Shown one piece after another: positions 1-9,036 of a stretch of DNA of 28,719 nt. Positions within the stretch are counted from its first letter, which is position 1; every line of letters starts with the position of its first letter. The stretch comes from Erythrobacter donghaensis (GTDB taxonomy: Bacteria > Pseudomonadota > Alphaproteobacteria > Sphingomonadales > Sphingomonadaceae), in NCBI RefSeq assembly GCF_001557325.1, contig NZ_LSJS01000165.1, positions 1 to 28,719 on the forward strand, given 5' to 3'. The position numbers were made by a program, and so were the translations under genes. The notes beneath the pieces are model-generated. The model made no database searches and was not told the origin of the DNA. It was given only the letters and a program-made list of their open reading frames with translations.

Positions 1-1161
1 GGTGAAGTCCTGCGTGTTGTCCGATTGCCAGATGAACCCGCCGATCTGGTAGTGGAACGGCTTGGTCTGGTCGGAGGCGAGGCGGACTTCGGCCGAGACC
101 TGTTCGGTCTTGACCACCCCGTTGTCATGCAGCTGGCCCGCACCCACGATCGCGCGCGGCAGGAAGTCGCCCTCGCGGATTTCGGTGTTCTCCCAGTTGC
201 GATAGCCGAGCACGACGCTCAGCGTGTGGGTGTCGGTGATGTCGAAATCGCCGGTGCCGGTGAGGCTCCACTGCTGGTCTTCGGTGCTGGTGACGAGGTC
301 GTTGTTGATGAAGCGCTGGTTCTCGCCCAGCGCCACGCCGCCCGGCAGCGCGAGCAGCGCATCCTGCACCGCGCCGCGGCTGGCACCGGTCACGTCGACG
401 CAGCAATCATCGTCGGCCTTGTAGTAGTCGGCGATCAGGCGGACCTTGTTGCCGCCGTCGTCGTAATCGACGATGCCGCGCACGCCGTAGCGCTCGTAGC
501 CGTTGACGGTGTTGTTCTCGCCGCCGAAGATGTTGGTGATGTTGCCGTCGAAGCTGCCGTAGAAGCCGGTCAGGCGGGCGCTGAGGTTCTCGGCGATCGG
601 GCCGGACACGGCGGCGCGCAGGCGGTATTCCTCGCCCTCGAACCAGTCGGCGTTGAACTCGGCCTCGAGCGTGTCGGTGCCGCCCTTGGAGACGATGTTG
701 ACGAGGCCGGCGCTCGCGTTGCGGCCGAACAGCGTGCCCTGCGGCCCGCGCAGCACTTCAAGCCGCTGGATGTCGACGAGATCCATGAAGGCCTGGCCCG
801 AACGGCTCAGCACCACGCCGTCGACAACGGTGGACACGGACGGTTCGGCCGCGACCGAGAAGGTGATGGTGCCGACACCGCGCATCACGATCGCGCTGTT
901 GGCGCTGGTGGTGCCCTTGCGGAAGGTTACCGAGGGGACGACGGTCGAGATGTTCTCGAGGCTGATGACGCCCGCCTGCTGCAGCCGGTCGCCCGAAACC
1001 GCGGCGATCGCGATCGGCACGTCCTGGACGTTTTCCTCGACTTTCTGGGCGGTGACGATGATTTCCTCGACCTGCGCGAGCGCCGGAGCGGCGGAAGCGA
1101 AGGCGAGCGAGCTGGCGGACAATGCCAGCGCCTTGATGGCAAAGCGGGTGGTGGCGGACAT
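1..1161 (-). CDS. TonB-dependent outer-membrane receptor, N-terminal part (truncated by window edge)
   Basis: The minus-strand frame starts at the ATG ending at 1161 and stays open to base 1, giving 387 residues without a stop; the C-terminal barrel lies outside the window. A purine-rich ribosome site (AGGGGAG) lies about ten bases upstream of the ATG. Residues 1-29 form a signal peptide ending APALAQ, followed by a TonB-box-like VEEIIVTAQK. The plug domain is clear: DVPIAI, GVGTITF, DGVVLSRSG and the hallmark VLRGPQGTLFGRNASAG near 135-155, then barrel strands. Such receptors carry substrates across the outer membrane with TonB energy. It diverges from the sulfoquinovosidase operon with 166 bases between, so sulfoquinovose or its glycosides are the likely substrate; that is inference from position, since the family alone does not reveal the ligand. 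Confidence 0.93.
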   Translation of the reverse strand, partial: MSATTRFAIKALALSASSLAFASAAPALAQVEEIIVTAQKVEENVQDVPIAIAAVSGDRLQQAGVISLENISTVVPSVTFRKGTTSANSAIVMRGVGTITFSVAAEPSVSTVVDGVVLSRSGQAFMDLVDIQRLEVLRGPQGTLFGRNASAGLVNIVSKGGTDTLEAEFNADWFEGEEYRLRAAVSGPIAENLSARLTGFYGSFDGNITNIFGGENNTVNGYERYGVRGIVDYDDGGNKVRLIADYYKADDDCCVDVTGASRGAVQDALLALPGGVALGENQRFINNDLVTSTEDQQWSLTGTGDFDITDTHTLSVVLGYRNWENTEIREGDFLPRAIVGAGQLHDNGVVKTEQVSAEVRLASDQTKPFHYQIGGFIWQSDNTQDFT

Positions 1162-1327
1162 GATGGTGTTCTCCCCTCTGGTCACGATCGATTCTTTCGG
1201 ACGGCTTCAAGCGATCTCAGCCCGTGCGGTCGATCTTTGGCCTGTCGGGTTGCGCTTTCCGCTGCATTCTGTCAAGCGGTGTCAGAGCGGGCCAAGGGAC
1301 AGCCCGGGACGAGGATACAGGTCAGTG
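1162..1327. promoter_or_regulatory. Divergent intergenic region between receptor and sulfoquinovose operon
   Basis: This 166-base gap must hold the promoters of two divergent units. On the minus strand a perfect TTGACA lies at 1275-1270, but no good -10 hexamer follows at 16-18 bases. An imperfect inverted repeat (CTGTCA / TGTCAG) lies at 1269-1285 around the same place. One of these may be the site for the LacI regulator encoded at 3313-4320, but I cannot identify a convincing operator with a central CG. Confidence 0.35.
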
Positions 1328-3316
1328 ATGGTGCGGCTGGAGCCGGATGAGGGGGGCGTTGCGTTGCGGCTGGCAGGCCGGACGGTGCTCCGTCATGCGC
1401 CGGATTCTCTCGCGATTTCCGTCGCTTCGGGCGCGCCGCAGGTCACCATGGTGCGGGGCAATTTCCGCCTTTCGGATGCTGCTGTTGCCGCGAAGCCACT
1501 GTGCCAGGCAGAAGTGGACGGGGCGGGGCGCGTGGTGCTGGCGAGCGCCGATGGCAGCGCCAAGGTCGCCCTGGCGCTTGCGCCCGGCGCATCGCGGCTG
1601 ACGCTCGCGGCGCTCACCGGCCATGACCGCATCACGATCGACCTCGCACTCACGCCCGAGGATGTGCTGTGGGGCGGGGGCGAGCAGATGAGCTACCTGG
1701 TCCTCAATGGCCGCAACTTCCCGCTCTGGACCAGCGAGCCCGGCGTCGGGCGCGATCCCGGCACGCCGCTCACCGATCAGGCGAGCGCCGACGGGAGCTT
1801 TGCGGGCGGGGATTACTGGACGACCAATTACCCCGAACCCACCGTGCTGTGCTCGGGCGGCTGGGCGATCAGCCTCGCAAACAGCGAATATGCCGAGTTC
1901 GACGCGCGCGAGGCGGGGCGGCTGCGGGTGCATGTCTGGTCGGGCGAGGTCGCGATCGACCTGTTCGAAGGCGCACCTGCCGATCTCACCCGCCAGCTGG
2001 GCGCGCGCTTCGGCCGCCGCCACGCGCTCCCCGACTGGGCCATCGGCGGGGCGGTGGTCGGCCTCAAGCAGGGCGAGGCGAGCTTCGACCGGCTCGAGGC
2101 GCTGATCGCGGCGGGCGCCTCCGTCTCCGGCCTGTGGTGCGAGGACTGGGTCGGCATCCGCGAGACCAGCTTCGGCCGCCGCCTGTTCTGGGACTGGCAG
2201 TGGAACCCGACCCGCTACCCCGATCTGCCCGCCCGCATCGCCGCATTGAAGGCTCGCGGCATCCGCTTCCTCGGCTATGTGAACCCCTATCTCGCCGTCG
2301 ACGGCCCCCTGTTCCCCGAAGCGTCAGCGAGGGGCCTCCTCGCGCTCCGGCCGGACAGCGACGAGCCCTACCTTGTCGACTTCGGCGAGTTCGACGCGGG
2401 CGTGGTCGATTTCACCAACCCCGCCGCCGCCGACTGGTTCGCCGAGGAAGTGATCGGCAAGCGGATGCTCGATTTCGGGCTCGACGGGTGGATGGCCGAT
2501 TTCGGCGAATACCTCCCCACCGACCTGCGCCTGTTCGATGGCGACCCGATGCGCGAGCACAACCGCTGGCCGGTGCGCTGGGCCGAGGTCAACGCGCGCG
2601 CGGTCGAGTCGCGGGGGCGGACAGGCGATGTGCTGTGGTTCATGCGCGCGGGGCACACGGGGGTGCAGGCGCACTGCCCCCTGCTGTGGGCGGGCGACCA
2701 GTCGGTCGATTTCAGCCGCCACGACGGGATCGGCACGGTCGTCACCGCCGCGCTGTCATCGGGCCTCGTCGGCAATGCCTTCAGCCATTCCGACGTCGGC
2801 GGCTACACCAGCCTGTTCGGCAATGTGCGCAGCGAGGAGCTGATCCTCAGGTGGTACGAGCTTGGCGCCTTCAGCCCCGTCTTCCGCACCCACGAGGGCA
2901 ACCGCCCGGACGACAATCTCCAGATCGACTCGAGCCCCGCGCTGATCGCAGGCTTCATCCGCTGGAGCCGCGCCCACGCCGCGCTCGCGCCCTATGTGCA
3001 GCACCTCGCCGCGGAGGCCCGCGCCACCGGCCTGCCCACCCAGCGGGCGCTGTTCCTGCACCACCCGCAGGACCGGGAAACCTTCACGATCCAGGACCAG
3101 TTCCTCTATGGTGCGGACGTGCTGGTGGCACCGGTGATCGAAGCGGGAGCGATGATGCGGAACGTCTATCTGCCGCAAGGCGCGTGGCGGCACCTGTGGA
3201 GCGGGCGCGACCATGCGCCGGGATGGCACGAGGTCCCCGCGCCAATCGGCGAGCCGCCGGTGTTCTACCGCCCCGACAGCGCCTTCGCCCCGCTGTTCGA
3301 AGATCTGCGCCCATGA
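1328..3316 (+). CDS. smoI: GH31 sulfoquinovosidase (YihQ/SmoI-like)
   Basis: The 662-residue protein (YihQ is close to 680) hydrolyses alpha-glycosides and matches the YihQ branch of GH31. The nucleophile is D391 in WMADFGEYLPTD and the acid/base is D457 in WAGDQSVDF. YihQ binds the sulfonate with R301, W304 and Y508; the equivalents here are R285 and W288 (GRRLFW) and Y493 (SDVGGYTSLF). The spacings are identical: three residues from Arg to Trp, and 36 from acid/base to Tyr. Ordinary GH31 alpha-glucosidases lack this set. There is no signal peptide, so it acts in the cytoplasm or periplasm-free space on imported sulfoquinovosyl glycerol. The ATG at 1328 is chosen because the sequence start (MVRLEPDEGG) fits the family; a GTG one codon earlier is also possible. 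Its stop overlaps the next start (ATGA). An ordinary alpha-glucosidase role is the alternative. Confidence 0.85.
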   Translation: MVRLEPDEGGVALRLAGRTVLRHAPDSLAISVASGAPQVTMVRGNFRLSDAAVAAKPLCQAEVDGAGRVVLASADGSAKVALALAPGASRLTLAALTGHDRITIDLALTPEDVLWGGGEQMSYLVLNGRNFPLWTSEPGVGRDPGTPLTDQASADGSFAGGDYWTTNYPEPTVLCSGGWAISLANSEYAEFDAREAGRLRVHVWSGEVAIDLFEGAPADLTRQLGARFGRRHALPDWAIGGAVVGLKQGEASFDRLEALIAAGASVSGLWCEDWVGIRETSFGRRLFWDWQWNPTRYPDLPARIAALKARGIRFLGYVNPYLAVDGPLFPEASARGLLALRPDSDEPYLVDFGEFDAGVVDFTNPAAADWFAEEVIGKRMLDFGLDGWMADFGEYLPTDLRLFDGDPMREHNRWPVRWAEVNARAVESRGRTGDVLWFMRAGHTGVQAHCPLLWAGDQSVDFSRHDGIGTVVTAALSSGLVGNAFSHSDVGGYTSLFGNVRSEELILRWYELGAFSPVFRTHEGNRPDDNLQIDSSPALIAGFIRWSRAHAALAPYVQHLAAEARATGLPTQRALFLHHPQDRETFTIQDQFLYGADVLVAPVIEAGAMMRNVYLPQGAWRHLWSGRDHAPGWHEVPAPIGEPPVFYRPDSAFAPLFEDLRP

Positions 3317-4320
3317 GCCGCGCCAACATCAAGGACGTCGCCGCGCGCGCCGGGGTGGCGGTGAAGACCGTCAGCCGCGTGCTCAACGGTCACCCCTATG
3401 TCAGCGCGGAATTGAAGGCGCGGGTGGAGCAGGCGATGGCCGAGCTCGACTACCGGCCTTCCGTGGCGGCGCGCATCCTGTCGGGCGCGAAGTCGAACCA
3501 GGTCGCGCTGATCTACGACAATCACAGCCCCTACTACATGTTCCAGATCCAGAAGGGCTGCTGGGACGTGTGTCACGATGCGGGCATCCGGCTGCTCGCC
3601 CAGCCGGTCGACGTTGCCGACCCGCGCGTCGGCGACCAGGTGCGCGGGCTCGTCAGCGAGACCCATGTCGACGGCATCATCCTCTCCTCCCCCGTCACCG
3701 ATTGCGATCCGGTGCTGCGGGCGCTCGAGACGATGGACGTGCCCTTCGTGCGCATCTCGCCCGGCACCAACCACGCGCTCACATCCTCGGTGTTCATGGA
3801 CGACGCCCAGGCCGCCGACGACATGACCACGCACCTCATCAATGCGGGCCACCGCCGGATCGGGTTCATCAAGGGCCATGCCAACCACATGGCCTCCGAC
3901 GACCGCCTGTTCGGCTACCGCCGTGCCCTGGACCGGGTGGGCATTCCCTTCGAGCCGGGCCTGGTGGTCGACGGCGAGTTCGATTTCGACTCCGGGGTGG
4001 CGGGTGCGCGGGCGCTGCTCGATCAGCCCGCGCGCCCGACCGCGATCTTCGCCTCGAACGACGACATGGCTGCAGGCGTCCTCGCCGTGGCGCATGATCG
4101 GGGGATTGCCGTGCCCGCCGAGCTTTCGGTCGCGGGCTTCGACGACACCACGCTGGCGCGCACCGTCTGGCCGCCGCTCACCACCATCCGCCAGCCGATG
4201 GCGGACCTTGCCCGCACCGCGACGCAGATCCTGATCGCGGGCGGGGACATCACCCACAAGCGCCTGCCCCATGACCTTGTCGAGCGCGCCTCGGTCGCTC
4301 CGCCACAGAGGAATTCCTGA
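3313..4320 (+). CDS. LacI-family transcriptional regulator of the sulfoquinovose operon
   Basis: This 335-residue protein starts at the ATG that overlaps the stop of the GH31 gene by four bases, so it is translationally coupled to it. The N-terminal helix-turn-helix and hinge are textbook LacI: IKDVAARAGVAVKTVSRVLN at about 6-25, then RPSVAARILSGAKSN. A periplasmic-binding-protein-like effector domain follows, with typical VDGIILSSP, AGHRRIGFIKG, FASNDDMAAG and VAGFDDTTLA motifs. LacI proteins bind palindromic operators and let go when a sugar binds the effector domain. Its place inside the operon suggests it senses sulfoquinovose or an intermediate and controls its own operon and the divergent receptor. 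The ligand is inferred. A regulator in the middle of the operon, not divergent from it, means its level rises on induction. Confidence 0.93.
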   Translation: MSRANIKDVAARAGVAVKTVSRVLNGHPYVSAELKARVEQAMAELDYRPSVAARILSGAKSNQVALIYDNHSPYYMFQIQKGCWDVCHDAGIRLLAQPVDVADPRVGDQVRGLVSETHVDGIILSSPVTDCDPVLRALETMDVPFVRISPGTNHALTSSVFMDDAQAADDMTTHLINAGHRRIGFIKGHANHMASDDRLFGYRRALDRVGIPFEPGLVVDGEFDFDSGVAGARALLDQPARPTAIFASNDDMAAGVLAVAHDRGIAVPAELSVAGFDDTTLARTVWPPLTTIRQPMADLARTATQILIAGGDITHKRLPHDLVERASVAPPQRNS

Positions 4321-4323
4321 CCC

Positions 4324-5238
4324 ATGAGTGAACTGCCCCCGCCCCCCGCCACGCGACGCCTTGGCGCGAGCAATATCGAGGTCTCGTCCATCGCCTGGGG
4401 GATGTGGCGTCTCGCAGAGGATGGCCGCACCGCCGCCGATGCCGCGCGGCTGGTGCATGCGGCGCTGGATGCGGGGATCAATTTCCTCGACACCGCCGAT
4501 ATCTACGGCTTCGACGGCGCCGGAGGCTTCGGCGATGCCGAGGTGCTGCTGGGCGAGGTGCTGGCGGCGGAACCGGGCCTTCGCGACCGGATGGTGCTGG
4601 CGACCAAGGGCGGCATCCTCCCGCCGCTGCCCTACGATCAGAGCGCCGATTACCTGCGCAAGGCGATCGACGATTCGCTGCGCCGCTTGCGGGTGGACTC
4701 GGTCGACCTGTGGCAGATTCACCGCCCCGACATCCTCGCCCACCCGCAGGAGACCGCCCGCGTGCTCGACGACGCGGTGGCGAGCGGCAAGGTGAAGGCG
4801 CTCGGCGTCTCCAACTTCACGATGTACCAGATCGCCGCGCTGTCGAAGTTTCTGGAGAGCAAGCTGGTCTCGACCCAGCCCGAGATCAGCCCGCTGCGCA
4901 TCACCTGCATCGAGAATGGCGAGCTGGACCAGGCGATGGCTTTCGGCCTGACCCCGCTGGCATGGTCGCCGCTCGGTGGCGGCAGGCTCGCCGCGCCCGA
5001 GACGCCCCGCGACAAGTCGGTCGCCGCCGCGCTCGATGCGGTTGCCGAAGCGCAAGGCGTCTCGCGCACGGTCGCCGCCTACAGCTGGCTGATGGCGCAC
5101 CCCGCCGGGATCATCCCGATCATCGGCTCGCAGAACGCGGAGCGGATTGCCGAAGGTGCCGAGGCGCTCAAGGTCCGCTGGACGCGAACGGATTGGTACG
5201 CGGTGCTGGTCGCCGCGCGTGGAGAGAGGCTTCCCTAA
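4324..5238 (+). CDS. smoB: Aldo/keto reductase, likely 6-dehydroglucose reductase (SmoB-like)
   Basis: This 304-residue aldo/keto reductase starts three bases after the LacI stop. The catalytic tetrad is complete: D56 and Y61 in LDTADIYG, K95 in LATKGG and H133 in QIHRPD. The C-terminal nucleotide-binding loop reads IPIIGSQNAERI. The closest general family is the YdhF type of NAD(P)H-dependent reductase. In the sulfo-SMO pathway of Agrobacterium, SmoB is an aldo/keto reductase that reduces 6-dehydro-D-glucose, the product of the monooxygenase, to glucose. Position between the sulfoquinovosidase and the monooxygenase makes that role likely; sequence alone would only support an oxidoreductase of unknown substrate. 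The stop codon TAA directly abuts the ATG of the next gene, which shows tight operon organisation. Confidence 0.8.
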   Translation: MSELPPPPATRRLGASNIEVSSIAWGMWRLAEDGRTAADAARLVHAALDAGINFLDTADIYGFDGAGGFGDAEVLLGEVLAAEPGLRDRMVLATKGGILPPLPYDQSADYLRKAIDDSLRRLRVDSVDLWQIHRPDILAHPQETARVLDDAVASGKVKALGVSNFTMYQIAALSKFLESKLVSTQPEISPLRITCIENGELDQAMAFGLTPLAWSPLGGGRLAAPETPRDKSVAAALDAVAEAQGVSRTVAAYSWLMAHPAGIIPIIGSQNAERIAEGAEALKVRWTRTDWYAVLVAARGERLP

Positions 5239-6327
5239 ATGACTGAGCAACAATGCGAAATCGCGTGGTTCTCCGCGCTGTGTGACGATGATTACGAGTT
5301 CCTCGGCGTCCCCGATCCCTACCTGCAATCGAGCTGGGAGCATTGCCGCAACCTCGTGCTGCGGGCCGAGGAGGGCGGGTTCGACAATATCCTGCTGCCC
5401 TCGGGCTACCAGCTCGGCCTCGACACCACGGTCTTCGCCGCCGCGGTGGCGACGCAGGTCCGGCGCATCAAGCTCCTCTGGGCGACCCGCATGGGCGAGG
5501 ACTGGCCGCCGCAGCTCGCCCGCCGGATCGCCACGCTCGACCGCATCCTCGGGCCGAACGCGAGCGGCACCGGGGGGCGGCTCAACGTCAACATCATCTC
5601 CTCGGACATGCCGGGCGAGACGATCGAGAGCGGCCCCCGCTACCGCCGCGGCACCGAGATCATGAAGATCGTCAAGACGCTCCTCAACGGCGAGCATCTC
5701 GATTTCGACGGCGAATTCTACAAGCTGAAGCTCGATCCGCCGCGGATCACCACGCTTTCGGGCAAGTGCCCGCCGTTCTACTTCGGCGGCCTCAGCCACG
5801 AGGCGCGCGAATGTGCGGCCGAGGCGGCGGATGTCTACCTGATGTGGCCCGACACGATGGACAAGGTGCGCGAGAACATCGCCGACCTCAAGGAACGCGC
5901 CGCGAAGTATGGCCGCACCCTCAAGTTCGGCTACCGCGTCCACGTGATCGTGCGCGAGACCGAGGACGAGGCGCGCGCCTATGCCGACCGGCTCTTGTCC
6001 AAGCTCGACGACGAGGCGGGCCGGGCGATCCGCGAGAAATCGCTCGACGCGAAGAACTACGGCGTCCAGCGCCAGCAGGAGTTGCGCGGCGCGGCCGATG
6101 GCGACGGCTTCGTCGAGGAGAACCTGTGGACCGGCATCGGCCGCGCGCGTTCCGGCTGCGGGGCGGCGATCGTCGGCACGCCCGACCAGGTGCTCGCCAA
6201 GCTGCGCGCCTATCAGGCGGAAGGGATCGAGGCCTTCATCCTCTCGGGCTATCCGCACATGCAGGAAGCCGATCTGTTTGCGCGGCATGTCCTGCCGCAC
6301 ATCCAGCACGGCCCGCTGGAGATGTGA
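5239..6327 (+). CDS. smoC: SsuD-like FMNH2-dependent monooxygenase, likely sulfoquinovose monooxygenase (SmoC-like)
   Basis: The 362-residue protein belongs to the bacterial luciferase-like, two-component flavin monooxygenases that cleave C-S bonds of sulfonates. SsuD landmark residues are kept: W203 in YLMWPDT, R233 and H235 in YRVHVIVRET, and Y338 and H340 in LSGYPHMQEA; these match W196, R226, H228, Y331 and H333 of E. coli SsuD. The cysteine of SsuD in PTGRSCED (C54) is absent here (PSGYQLGL), so it is not a plain SsuD. With reduced FMN and oxygen, SmoC converts sulfoquinovose to 6-dehydroglucose and sulfite. The gene begins directly after the reductase stop codon and is the last gene of the operon. 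No flavin reductase partner is encoded in the window. Another sulfonate as substrate is the main alternative. Confidence 0.82.
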   Translation: MTEQQCEIAWFSALCDDDYEFLGVPDPYLQSSWEHCRNLVLRAEEGGFDNILLPSGYQLGLDTTVFAAAVATQVRRIKLLWATRMGEDWPPQLARRIATLDRILGPNASGTGGRLNVNIISSDMPGETIESGPRYRRGTEIMKIVKTLLNGEHLDFDGEFYKLKLDPPRITTLSGKCPPFYFGGLSHEARECAAEAADVYLMWPDTMDKVRENIADLKERAAKYGRTLKFGYRVHVIVRETEDEARAYADRLLSKLDDEAGRAIREKSLDAKNYGVQRQQELRGAADGDGFVEENLWTGIGRARSGCGAAIVGTPDQVLAKLRAYQAEGIEAFILSGYPHMQEADLFARHVLPHIQHGPLEM

Positions 6328-6500
6328 CGAACGCGCAGGGGTGGCGGATCGAACAAGACCGATTCGCCCCCTTCGCAGCCCAGCCGCGCCCGACTTGCCG
6401 CTACGGCGGCGCACCCTTGCGCAATTGCCTCTTTTCCGCGTCCGCGCGCCGTGACAAAGCGTATTGCAAAGCGGCAAAACGCAAGTCGGAGAGAGACCCC

Positions 6501-7697
<1,197 letters not shown>

Positions 7698-7720
7698 GAC
7701 ACGAGACGGGAGAGACAGAC

Positions 7721-8851
7721 GTGGATTTCAACTTCACCGAAGAACAGGGCATGGTGCGCGACGGTCTGTCGCGGCTGGTGCGTGAGCAATATGGCTTCGA
7801 GGAGCGCCGCAAGGCGATCGCCAGCGCCGAAGGCTGGCGGCCCGAGCTGTGGGCGCAGCTTGCCGAGCTCGGCATCCTCGGCATGCCGTTCAGCGAAGCC
7901 GACGGCGGCTTCGGCGGCGGCGCGGTCGATGCGATGATCATCATGGAGGAGTTCGGCAAGGGGCTGGTGATCGAGCCTTTCCTGCCGACCGTGGTCTGCG
8001 CCGGGGGCTTCCTCAAGCACGGCGGCACCGCGGCGCAGAAGGAAGAGCATATCGGCGGCATCGTGGCGGGCAGCAGCGTGTTCGCCTTCGCCCATGCCGA
8101 GCCGAAGGGCCGCTATGACTATGCCGACCTCGAGACCACCGCGAAGAAGGACGGCAGCGGCTATGTCCTGAACGGCCACAAGGCGGTCGTGATCGGCGCG
8201 CCCTGGGCGAGCCACCTCGTCGTCACCGCGCGCACCGGCGGCGAGCGGCGCGACCGTTCGGGCGTCTCGGTCTTCGTCCTCGCCAAGGACACCCCCGGCG
8301 TCACCACCCGTGATTACGTGACGGTCGACGGCCGCCGCGCCTCGGAGGTCTATTTCGAGAACGCCGCCGTGGGCGCCGAGGCGCTGATCGGGGGCGAGGG
8401 CGAGGGGCTGGCGCTGATCGAACTCGTCACCGACGAAGCCATCGCCGCGCTGTGCGCCGAGGCCTGCGGGGCGATGAAGGTCGCGCATGCGATGACCGTC
8501 GAATACAGCCGCCAGCGCAAGCAGTTCGGCGTGCCGATCGGCTCCTTCCAGGTGCTCCAGCACCGCATGGTCGACATGTACACCGCCTATGAAACCGCCG
8601 TCTCGCTGACCTATCTCGCGACGCTCCGGCTGGGCTCGGACGAGCGGACCCGCAAGCTGGCGGTCTCGGCCGCGAAGGTCGGCGTCGGGCAATCGGCGCG
8701 GCTGATCGGGCAGGAAGCGGTGCAGATCCACGGCGGCAACGGCGTGACCGACGAATATGCGATCGGCCACTACTTCAAGCGCCTGACGATCTTCGACAGC
8801 GAGTTCGGCAATGTCGACCACCACCTGAAGCGCCACGTCGCGCTGAGCTGA
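7721..8851 (+). CDS. Acyl-CoA dehydrogenase, small subunit of a heteromeric enzyme (PimD/FadE28-like)
   Basis: This 376-residue protein starts with GTG at 7721 (VDFNFTEEQGMVRDGL), placed after a GGGAGAGA ribosome site and 23 bases after the large-subunit stop. It shows the dehydrogenase fold: an N-terminal helical domain, a middle domain with NGHKAVVIGAPWA, and a C-terminal domain with the RQRKQFGVPIGSFQVLQHR motif and the flavin-contact segment AVQIHGGNGVTDEYAIGHYFKR. Identity to its neighbour is clearly low, as expected for two distinct subunits of one heterotetramer rather than a recent duplication. One subunit usually carries the active site, the other completes FAD binding. The pair is followed by a strong hairpin at 8874-8907, which fits the end of the unit. 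Physiological substrate unknown. Confidence 0.92.
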   Translation: MDFNFTEEQGMVRDGLSRLVREQYGFEERRKAIASAEGWRPELWAQLAELGILGMPFSEADGGFGGGAVDAMIIMEEFGKGLVIEPFLPTVVCAGGFLKHGGTAAQKEEHIGGIVAGSSVFAFAHAEPKGRYDYADLETTAKKDGSGYVLNGHKAVVIGAPWASHLVVTARTGGERRDRSGVSVFVLAKDTPGVTTRDYVTVDGRRASEVYFENAAVGAEALIGGEGEGLALIELVTDEAIAALCAEACGAMKVAHAMTVEYSRQRKQFGVPIGSFQVLQHRMVDMYTAYETAVSLTYLATLRLGSDERTRKLAVSAAKVGVGQSARLIGQEAVQIHGGNGVTDEYAIGHYFKRLTIFDSEFGNVDHHLKRHVALS

Positions 8852-8873
8852 CAGGCGGCACGGTAATGAAGCA

Positions 8874-8907
8874 GGCCCCGCGCTCGCAGCCCTGCGAGCG
8901 CGGGGCC
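8874..8907 (+). terminator. Perfect 16-bp GC-rich inverted repeat after the acyl-CoA dehydrogenase pair
   Basis: Arms 8874-8889 and 8892-8907 are perfectly complementary with two bases between them, 23 bases after the dehydrogenase stop codon. No T-run follows directly, so this is a very stable hairpin that may stop transcription or protect the messenger 3-prime end rather than a textbook intrinsic terminator. Confidence 0.7.
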
Positions 8908-8925
8908 GCTGCGTTCCGGCGCGCA

Positions 8926-8955
8926 GTCTTTCGCGAAAGACGCGGGAAATTTTTT
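8926..8955 (+). terminator. Second hairpin followed by a T-run
   Basis: GTCTTTCG (8926-8933) and CGAAAGAC (8934-8941) form a perfect palindrome; the flanking CGC and GCG can extend the stem past a bulged A. A run of six T lies at 8950-8955, eight bases after the stem. It could back up the first hairpin as a terminator. A palindrome this close to the sigma factor promoter might instead be a protein-binding site. Confidence 0.5.
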
Positions 8956-8965
8956 GCCGCCCTAT

Positions 8966-8991
8966 GTAACGGCGACCAACAGCCTTGCGAA
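8966..8991 (+). promoter_or_regulatory. Candidate SigF-type ECF promoter (GTAACG-N16-CGAA)
   Basis: GTAACG at 8966-8971 and CGAA at 8988-8991 are 16 bases apart. The Caulobacter SigF consensus, as I recall it, is GTAACC with a 16-base spacer and CGAA, so five of six -35 bases and all four -10 bases match. It stands about 80 bases upstream of the sigma gene and 46 upstream of the leader frame, as expected for autoregulation. Confidence 0.65.
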
Positions 8992-9036
8992 AAGCCCGTG
9001 ACACCACGGGCGCGGGCCAAGCACAGGGGGCGCGGC

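Noticed and set aside
1268..1285. Imperfect repeat CTGTCA...TGTCAG as operator of the sulfoquinovose LacI
   Set aside because: The centre is not CG, only the outer bases pair, and it also reads as a direct repeat; too weak to list as an operator.
6397..6410. Short hairpin GCCGC-TACG-GCGGC after the monooxygenase gene as terminator
   Set aside because: Only five base pairs and no T-run; such stems are common by chance in this GC-rich DNA.
3265..6477. Minus-strand open frame of about 1070 codons opposite the sulfoquinovose operon
   Set aside because: No domain and biased composition; it is antisense to three intact genes.
8945..8970. GGAAA as the -35 of an EcfG-type general stress promoter
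   Set aside because: No CGTT-type -10 follows at 16-17 bases; the SigF-type pair just downstream fits better.
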